A stretch of 5,187 nucleotides of DNA. Origin: Gemmatimonadota bacterium (GTDB lineage: Bacteria > Gemmatimonadota > Gemmatimonadetes > Gemmatimonadales > GWC2-71-9). Positions 1 to 5,187 of the stretch are shown piece after piece (the first letter of the stretch is position 1; each line of letters opens with the position of its first letter). The stretch is from the NCBI GenBank assembly GCA_029884275.1, contig JAOUIC010000160.1:1-5187 (forward strand), written 5' to 3'. Made by a program: the position numbers and the translations under genes. The notes beneath the pieces were generated by a model. That model made no database searches. It was not told the origin of the DNA and was given only the letters and a program-made list of their open reading frames with translations.

Positions 1-2199
1 TCGAAAGCCGTGCTGGTCAACATCACCGGGTTCCTGCTGTCGGATTATGCCGATCTGGGCGAGAACATGAAGTTCTACTTCCGCGACCGTCCGCCGTCGT
101 TTGACAAGGAACGGAGCGCGGTGGCCCGGGTGATGGGGTTCCCGCGCAACATGGAGGTTGACGCCGATCTCACCTACCGCGCTCCCGGCGCCCCCGCCTT
201 CGGCGACGCCGCCGCGCTGGGTGATTACCGCTCGATCCCGGTCACGCTCAGGTACTCGTTCTTCGCGCTGCCGGACACAATGATGGCAGTCCGGGAAGGC
301 GACGACCGGGTGGGCTTCTTCCTCGACGCGGTGTACGACTTCTCGCGCGACCGGCAGGTCTCGTCGTTCCGCACCATGGTCAACCGCTGGCGGCTGGAGA
401 AGAAGGACCCCTCCGCGGCGCTCTCCGACCCGGTCAAGCCGATCGTGTACTACGTGGACCGCTCGGTGCCGCTGGAGTACCGGCCCTTCGTGAAGGCGGG
501 GATCGAGGCCTGGAACAAGGGGTTCGAGGCGGCGGGATTCACGAACGCCATCGTCGCGATGGACGCTCCCGATGACAGCACCTGGAGCGCGGAGGATATC
601 CGCTACTCCACCGTGCGGTGGACCGCCTCCTATCGGATGGGCTACGCCATCGGCCCCTCGCAGACCGACCCCAGGACCGGCGAGATTCTCAACGCCGACG
701 TGCTGATCAGCGCGACTTTCCCGCGCGGGTGGCTGTTCGAGTGGCAGGAGCTGGCCAGCCCGGAGGCCTTCCGCGCCGCCGCCAGGCGGTTCGCCCGCCC
801 GATGCTCCCGGAACAGCCGGGCCTCGTCGGCCGCCTCTGCCTCTACGAGCAGGGCCTGGCCCAGCAGCTCGGCGCCCAGCATGCCATCCTCGCCGGACTG
901 GGCGCACTTCCCGGAACGGTCGATTCCGTGCCGCTCGCATTTGTGGGGGAGGCGCTCAAGGAGCTGGTGATGCACGAGGTGGGCCACACCATCGGCCTGC
1001 GGCACAACTTCAAGAGTTCCTCGGGCACCCCGAATGCCAGGTTGCACGACACCGGTTTCACCAGGAAGAACGGCGTCGCGCTCTCCGTGATGGACTACAG
1101 CCCGGCGAACATCGCCTCCGACCCCAGGAAGCAGGGCGATTTCTACAACCACGAGGTCGGTTCCTACGATACCTGGGCCATCCGCTACGGCTACTCGGTG
1201 ATCGCCGGCGCCGAGACTCCGGCCGACGAGCGCACCGCGCTCCGCAAGATCGCGAGCGAGGCCGCCGACCCCCTCCACACCTACGGCACCGACGAGGACA
1301 ACTGGCTCGGTCCCTATGCCGTGGACCCGCTCACCAATGCCTGGGAACTGGGCGCCGACCCGGTCCAGTGGGGTGCTGATCGCGTCTCCCTCGCCCGGAA
1401 GGTGGAGCCATCGCTGGAATCACGGCTGATTCCCGCCGGGAACGGGTATCAGCGACTGCGGGGGGCGACCATCAGCCTGCTGTTCGAGCGGCTGAGCGCG
1501 CTGCTCCCGCTGACCAAGGAAGTCGGGGGTCTCTACTTCGCGCGGGATCACAAGGGAGATCCCTCGGCGCGTCCACCCTTCACCCCGGTCCCTGCAGAGC
1601 GCCAGCGGAAGGCGGTCGAGGTGATCACCGCCAACGCCTTCGCCGAGGACGCCTTCAAGTGGTCGCCGGAGCTGCTCAACAAGCTGGCGCCGAACCGGCT
1701 CAGCCACTGGGGTACCGGCTACGGTGCCACTCCGGTCGAGTTCGCCGCCAACGAGTACGCCTCGAGCGTGCAGATCATCCTCCTCGCCGAGCTGCTGGAT
1801 CAGGTCCGGCTGGAGCGGATGATCAACAACGAATCGCGCGTGGCATCGGGTCAGGCCTACACGGTGGCCGAGCTGTTCCCCGCGCTGACCACCGCCATCT
1901 GGGCGGAGTTTGCCGCTGATGGCAAGGCGCGCAATGCCGTCGCGCTGCGCCGGCAGCTGCAGCGGGCTCACCTCGATCAGCTGAGCGCCCTGCTGCTTCC
2001 CTCGCGTCCCGGGGCCTGGATGGTCGAGGATGCGAGGTCCATCGCGCGCGCCGAGCTGCAGCAGGTCGATGCCCGCCTCGCGCAGGCGGAAAAAGCCGGC
2101 GGGCTGGACCGGATGACGCAGGCGCACATCGCCGAGTCCCGTGCGTCGATCGAGCGGACCCTGCAGGCGAGGATGGTGCTGCCGCCCGGCGCGCGGTAG
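1..2199 (+). CDS. Zinc-dependent metalloprotease, metzincin type (DUF5117/Met-zincin family), 5'-truncated by the window edge
   Basis: The reading frame is open from base 1 to the TAG at 2197-2199 (732 codons), so the true start lies upstream; the GTG at 10 is an internal valine. Residues about 1-120 resemble the end of a DUF5117-type domain. From about residue 145 (PIVYYVDRSVPLEYRP) the catalytic Met-zincin (DUF4953-like) domain begins. The zinc site HEVGHTIGLRH (codons 325-335, bases 973-1005) fits HEXXHXXGXXH exactly: three histidine ligands and the general-base glutamate. The Met-turn SVMDY follows, with its Met at codon 364 (1090-1092). All catalytic elements are intact. Family members are usually long (around 800 residues or more) and exported, so the missing part should hold the rest of DUF5117, a DUF5118-like segment and any signal peptide. 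The substrate is unknown. The family is often annotated only as 'zinc-dependent metalloprotease'. The next gene is co-directional but 106 bp away, behind a hairpin and with its own apparent promoter. Peptidase assignment is firm; biological role is not. Confidence 0.93.
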   Translation, partial: SKAVLVNITGFLLSDYADLGENMKFYFRDRPPSFDKERSAVARVMGFPRNMEVDADLTYRAPGAPAFGDAAALGDYRSIPVTLRYSFFALPDTMMAVREGDDRVGFFLDAVYDFSRDRQVSSFRTMVNRWRLEKKDPSAALSDPVKPIVYYVDRSVPLEYRPFVKAGIEAWNKGFEAAGFTNAIVAMDAPDDSTWSAEDIRYSTVRWTASYRMGYAIGPSQTDPRTGEILNADVLISATFPRGWLFEWQELASPEAFRAAARRFARPMLPEQPGLVGRLCLYEQGLAQQLGAQHAILAGLGALPGTVDSVPLAFVGEALKELVMHEVGHTIGLRHNFKSSSGTPNARLHDTGFTRKNGVALSVMDYSPANIASDPRKQGDFYNHEVGSYDTWAIRYGYSVIAGAETPADERTALRKIASEAADPLHTYGTDEDNWLGPYAVDPLTNAWELGADPVQWGADRVSLARKVEPSLESRLIPAGNGYQRLRGATISLLFERLSALLPLTKEVGGLYFARDHKGDPSARPPFTPVPAERQRKAVEVITANAFAEDAFKWSPELLNKLAPNRLSHWGTGYGATPVEFAANEYASSVQIILLAELLDQVRLERMINNESRVASGQAYTVAELFPALTTAIWAEFAADGKARNAVALRRQLQRAHLDQLSALLLPSRPGAWMVEDARSIARAELQQVDARLAQAEKAGGLDRMTQAHIAESRASIERTLQARMVLPPGAR

Positions 2200-2208
2200 C
2201 CGGCCAGG

Positions 2209-2221
2209 GCCCGATTCGGGC
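2209..2221 (+). other. Small hairpin just after the protease stop codon
   Basis: Arms GCCCG (2209-2213) and CGGGC (2217-2221) pair perfectly around the loop ATT, ten bases after the TAG. The stem has only five pairs and no T-tract follows, so it is not a convincing terminator alone. It may help stabilise the mRNA 3' end together with the larger hairpin downstream, or be chance in GC-rich DNA. Confidence 0.3.
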
Positions 2222-2236
2222 AGGCATTGCGTGGCG

Positions 2237-2271
2237 GGCCCGGTGGCACCGGAGGCAGGTGCCGCCGGGCC
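2237..2271 (+). terminator. Strong GC-rich stem-loop, probable terminator of the protease gene
   Basis: The left arm (2237-2250, GGCCCGGTGGCACC) pairs along all 14 positions with the right arm (2258-2271, GGTGCCGCCGGGCC). One pair is a G-U wobble (2244 with 2264), and the loop is the seven bases GGAGGCA. The stem can be extended outward by a few more pairs including wobbles. A run of only three T follows, at 2280-2282, so this is not a textbook intrinsic terminator with a U-tract. A stem of this length in the only sizeable intergenic gap, 38 bp after the protease stop and just before the kinase promoter, fits a transcription barrier or 3'-end stabiliser. The hairpin is seen directly; the terminator role is inferred. 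Confidence 0.55.
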
Positions 2272-2299
2272 TGTCGGGCTTTGGCGCAGGCGGTACTAT
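2271..2299 (+). promoter_or_regulatory. Probable leaderless promoter of the kinase gene
   Basis: The hexamer TACTAT (2294-2299) fits the TANNNT form of a sigma-70-type -10 element and stands out as AT-rich in GC-rich surroundings. Six bases separate it from the GTG at 2306, so transcription would be expected to start on or next to the start codon itself. The best-spaced -35 candidate is CTGTCG (2271-2276), 17 bp upstream, which matches TTGACA at only three of six positions. A TTTG at 2280-2283 is too close to act as a normal -35. No Shine-Dalgarno-like sequence lies 5-12 bases before the GTG, which agrees with a leaderless mRNA. No start site has been measured. Confidence 0.55.
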
Positions 2300-2305
2300 T
2301 CCCTG

Positions 2306-4618
2306 GTGAGCACAGCCGACCTGCCGAGCCATGCCACGGACCTGCGTGCGGCCCTCACCGCCGCGCTTGCCGACCGCTACACCATCGAAGCGGAGGCCGG
2401 CCGCGGCGGGATGGCGATGGTGTTCCGCGCCCTCGACCGCCGGCACGATCGGCCCGTTGCCATCAAGGTGGTCCAACCCGGACTGCTCACCGCGCAGGAG
2501 TCCGCCGACCGGTTTCTCAGGGAGATCCGCTTCGCCGCGCAGCTGACCCACCCGCACATCATGCCGTTGTTTGACTCAGGCGCTGTGCGCCTGAGTCATC
2601 CCGAGCGGCGCGAGGGACCTCCTGAGCTGCTCTACTACGTCATGCCGTACCTCGAGGGCGAGACCCTGCGTCAGCGACTCGAACGGGAGCGGAAACTGCC
2701 GATCGACCAGGTCCTTCGCATCGCCCGGGCGCTCGCCGGCGCGCTGGACCATGCGCACCGCCGGCAGATTCTGCATCGCGACCTCAAGCCGGAGAACATC
2801 CTGCTGCACGACGGCGAGCCACTGCTCTCCGACTTCGGGGTTGCGCGGGGGCTGTGCGAGGTGTGCGACTCGGAGGCGGTGACCGAGCCGGGGATCGCCA
2901 TCGGCACACCGGCCTACATGAGCCCGGAGCAGGCCAGCGGCGACCCGGCGCTCGACCCCCGCAGCGACCAGTACAGCCTCGCCTGCGTGATCTACGAAAT
3001 GCTCGCCGGCCGGCCGCCGTTCGCCGGGAGCGGGCCCCGGGCGACTATGGCGCGGCAGGCGGTGGAAGTCGCCCCGTCCGTCCGCGAGCTCCGGCCCCAG
3101 ACCCCCGTCGCGCTCGAGCGGGCGCTCTGCCGGGCGCTGTCCAAGTCGCCCGATGAGCGCTTTCCCTCGATGGCGGAATTCATGGACGCCATGGATGGAC
3201 CGGCGGAGGCGCTCTCCCCGCCGCATGCGGCCGTCAGCGGGCGCTCCATTGCCGTCCTGCCGTTTGTCAACGCCAGTCCCGATCCCGAGTTCGAGTACTT
3301 CAGCGACGGGATGACCGACGAGGTCATCAGTGCGCTCGCCAATGTCAGCGGTCTCCGCGTCGCGTCACGCACGTCGGTCTTCGCCCTGAAGGGCCGGCGC
3401 GAGGACGTGCGGAGTCTCGGCGCCCAGCTCGGCGTCTCCGCCGTGCTGGAAGGGACGGTGCGGAAGGCCGGCACGCGGCTCCGCCTCACGGCGCAGCTGA
3501 CCGACGTCGCCGATGGACGCATCCTCTGGTCGGAGCGGTACGAGCGTGACGACCGGGACGTCTTCGCCATGCAGGACGACCTCTCTCGCGCGATCGTGGA
3601 CCGGCTGAGGGCGGGCATGGTCCAGCCGATCGGCGACCTTCACCCGCGGCGCTACACCGGAAACCTCCGGGCCTACGACCTCTACCTCAAGGGACGGTTT
3701 GCCTGGAACCAGCGCACCGACGGAAGCGTGACCGAGGCGATCCGGCTGTTTGAGGCCGCCATCGTCGAGGATCCGGGATACGCGCTGGCATACACCGGCC
3801 TGGCGGACGCCCACGCGCTGCACCTGGACTACCGGGTCGGACCGGTCGAGGCGGGCATGCGGCGCGCCCGGGAGTACGCCCGCAGGGCGATCGCACTCGA
3901 CGAGACCCTGGCCGAGGCGCACTGCTCGCTGGCCTGGGTGACCTTCATCCACGACTGGGACTGGCCCCTCGCCGGTCGCGAGTTTCGGCGGGCCATCGAG
4001 CTCAACCCCCGCTACGCCACGGCCCGCCAGTGGCACGCCTGGTATCTGGCCGCCATGGGGAGGCTGTCGGAAGCACTGGCCGAGGCCCATCGCGCGATGG
4101 AGCTGGATCCGGCCTCAGTCTCGATCCGGCGCGGTCTCGGTTGGCTCTACTGCGTGGCGCGCGAGCCCGAGTCTGGCGTGGCGGTGCTCAGGCAGGCGGT
4201 CATCATGAACCCCGAGGCGCCCGAGAGCCGCATCACGCTCGGCATCGCTCATCAGCAGGCCGGCCAGTTCGAGGAAGCAGAGCGGGCCCTGCGGGCAGCC
4301 CTGGAGATGGCTCCCGCGGACACTCACGCCCTGGCGACGCTCGCGCGGACGCTGGTCGCTGCCGGCCGGCGGGAAGAGGCGCTGCGCCTTGCGGGCGAGG
4401 TCAGGGCACTGGACCGGAGCCGCTACGTCTCGCCGAGCGATCTCGCCAAACTGGCGATCGGGATCGGCGAGTTCGATGCGGCGTTCGCCGCCCTCGAGCG
4501 CGCACGGGAGGAGCGCCGGGGCTGGCTGGCCTACCTGAGGGTGGATCCCCTGTTCGATCCGATCCGGGGAGATCCGCGGTTTGAGGCGCTGGTTCGGTTG
4601 CTGCGGCTGGCGCCGTAG
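2306..4618 (+). CDS. Soluble Ser/Thr protein kinase with TolB/FlgO-like domain and C-terminal TPR repeats
   Basis: This 770-residue protein starts at GTG 2306. The frame is open upstream to an ATG at 2141, but that would overlap the protease gene and add an Arg/Pro-rich tail read through the intergenic hairpin. The kinase domain spans about residues 25-290: glycine loop GRGGMAMV (32-39), ATP lysine K54 in VAIK, alpha-C E73, HRDLKPEN (157-164, catalytic D159), DFG (176-178) and GTPAYMSPEQ (200-209). All key residues are present and it is an RD kinase, so activation-loop phosphorylation is likely. A TolB/FlgO-like domain follows at about 313-435, starting SIAVLPF and including EYFSDGMTDEVISALA. 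From about residue 456 to the end come roughly seven TPR-like helical pairs, with the typical ending VDPLFDPIRGDPRFEALV. No hydrophobic stretch long enough for a membrane helix is seen in the linker (291-312) or elsewhere, so it is probably cytoplasmic. The TPRs probably bind partner or substrate proteins. Between DSG (90-92) and LLYYV (108-112) lies an extra loop of about 11 residues encoded by palindromic repeats. The substrate is unknown. Confidence 0.95.
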   Translation: MSTADLPSHATDLRAALTAALADRYTIEAEAGRGGMAMVFRALDRRHDRPVAIKVVQPGLLTAQESADRFLREIRFAAQLTHPHIMPLFDSGAVRLSHPERREGPPELLYYVMPYLEGETLRQRLERERKLPIDQVLRIARALAGALDHAHRRQILHRDLKPENILLHDGEPLLSDFGVARGLCEVCDSEAVTEPGIAIGTPAYMSPEQASGDPALDPRSDQYSLACVIYEMLAGRPPFAGSGPRATMARQAVEVAPSVRELRPQTPVALERALCRALSKSPDERFPSMAEFMDAMDGPAEALSPPHAAVSGRSIAVLPFVNASPDPEFEYFSDGMTDEVISALANVSGLRVASRTSVFALKGRREDVRSLGAQLGVSAVLEGTVRKAGTRLRLTAQLTDVADGRILWSERYERDDRDVFAMQDDLSRAIVDRLRAGMVQPIGDLHPRRYTGNLRAYDLYLKGRFAWNQRTDGSVTEAIRLFEAAIVEDPGYALAYTGLADAHALHLDYRVGPVEAGMRRAREYARRAIALDETLAEAHCSLAWVTFIHDWDWPLAGREFRRAIELNPRYATARQWHAWYLAAMGRLSEALAEAHRAMELDPASVSIRRGLGWLYCVAREPESGVAVLRQAVIMNPEAPESRITLGIAHQQAGQFEEAERALRAALEMAPADTHALATLARTLVAAGRREEALRLAGEVRALDRSRYVSPSDLAKLAIGIGEFDAAFAALERAREERRGWLAYLRVDPLFDPIRGDPRFEALVRLLRLAP
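2572..2598 (+). repeat. Perfect 12-bp inverted repeat with 3-nt loop inside the kinase gene
   Basis: The arms TGACTCAGGCGC (2572-2583) and GCGCCTGAGTCA (2587-2598) are exact reverse complements around the loop TGT. The unit is in frame and spans kinase residues 90-98 (DSGAVRLSH), between the N-lobe strands before the hinge. The left arm largely encodes the conserved DSG of this kinase family, so it is probably ancestral. The right arm encodes residues (about VRLSH) that are not part of the usual family sequence. The last base abuts the next repeat without a gap. It would form a very stable mRNA hairpin. Confidence 0.8.
2599..2617 (+). repeat. Short dispersed-repeat-like palindrome encoding 'HPERREG' within the kinase
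   Basis: The 19-base unit has outer arms TCCC and GGGA, then a tandem G-A/A-G mismatch, an inner GC/GC pair and a three-base loop (GGC at 2607-2609). In frame it contributes to SHPERREG (residues 97-104). This closely resembles a small repeat I recall from many bacterial genomes, with a core like TCCTGAGCGnAGCGAAGGA, which appears in predicted proteins as 'HPERSEG'. The tandem mismatch and three-base loop are shared, and the fourth pair differs by a compensated T-A to C-G change. The CCTGAG hexamer flanks it on both sides (2590-2595 and 2621-2626). Repeat identity rests on memory of the motif, not on a search. Confidence 0.6.
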
Positions 4619-4639
4619 GGACCGCCCAGGAGCGGCCCC
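4618..4639. terminator. Weak hairpin in the convergent kinase/rho gap
   Basis: Bases 4618-4625 (GGGACCGC) can pair with 4632-4639 (GCGGCCCC), with one A-C mismatch (4621 with 4636) and the loop CCAGGA. The stem starts on the last base of the kinase TAG and lies between two genes that converge with only 28 bp between their stop codons. That is where a bidirectional terminator would be expected. Neither strand has a T-tract after the stem, so it may be only an RNA end-stabilising structure or chance in GC-rich DNA. Confidence 0.3.
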
Positions 4640-4646
4640 TGCGGCT

Positions 4647-5187
<541 letters not shown>

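Noticed and set aside
10..12. GTG near the left edge as the protease start
   Set aside because: The frame is open to base 1, and the visible protein begins inside a domain, so the gene is truncated by the window rather than starting here.
618..1379. Plus-strand frame of 253 codons within the protease
   Set aside because: Its product is an Arg/Pro/Ala-rich shadow of the protease in another frame, and it overlaps the zinc-site codons.
1420..2127. Long antisense reading frame (235 codons) opposite the protease
   Set aside because: It is a shadow frame of high-G+C coding sequence; the sense strand has recognised family motifs, and the antisense product is Arg/Gly/Pro-rich with no recognisable domain.
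2141..2305. N-terminal extension of the kinase frame from the ATG at 2141
   Set aside because: It overlaps the end of the protease gene by 59 bases, reads through the intergenic hairpin, and gives an Arg/Pro/Gly-rich peptide with no domain. The GTG at 2306 has a well-placed -10 element and gives the usual spacing to the kinase domain.
2572..2617. CRISPR repeat, attachment site or Rho-independent terminator as an explanation for the tandem palindromes
   Set aside because: There is only one copy and no spacers, no integrase nearby and no T-tract after either stem. The structure also lies inside an intact reading frame.
3365..4090. Antisense reading frame (241 codons) opposite the TolB/TPR part of the kinase
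   Set aside because: It is a shadow of G/C-biased third codon positions; no domain, ribosome binding site or promoter supports it.

Overview
This is a compact, high-G+C (by eye about two thirds) bacterial chromosomal window with three protein-coding genes, two of them cut by the window edges. The kinase has an architecture common in Gemmatimonadota and, less so, Acidobacteriota: a Hanks-type kinase, a TolB/FlgO-like domain and a TPR array, with the signature LLYYVMPYLEGETLR. Together with the DUF5117/Met-zincin type protease and the strong third-position G/C preference, this makes a Gemmatimonadota-like organism the best guess. That is inference from family resemblance, not a phylogenetic result.

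Layout. Positions 1-2199 (+) hold the C-terminal 732 codons of a large zinc metalloprotease of the metzincin type (HEXXHXXGXXH plus a Met-turn). Its N-terminus, where a secretion signal would be, lies upstream of the window. A 106-bp gap (2200-2305) holds a strong GC-rich hairpin, which probably ends protease transcription, and a TANNNT-type -10 element placed exactly where a leaderless transcript starting on the kinase GTG would need it. Positions 2306-4618 (+) encode a complete 770-residue Ser/Thr kinase-TolB/FlgO-like-TPR protein with no transmembrane segment. A 28-bp gap separates it from the convergent gene at 4647-5187 (-), the C-terminal part of transcription termination factor Rho.

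The three genes do not form an operon. The protease and kinase are co-directional but appear to be separate transcription units, and Rho is convergent. The protease is probably exported, the kinase is probably a cytoplasmic signalling protein with a protein-interaction tail, and Rho is housekeeping.

The most unusual signal is inside the kinase gene. At 2572-2617 two small palindromic units abut without a gap. The first is a perfect 12-bp inverted repeat with a 3-nt loop. The second resembles a dispersed bacterial repeat that reads as 'HPERSEG' when translated. They add about 11 residues in frame to the kinase N-lobe without disturbing any catalytic motif. I see no CRISPR array, tRNA, rRNA, transposase or phage gene, and no undescribed multi-gene system.
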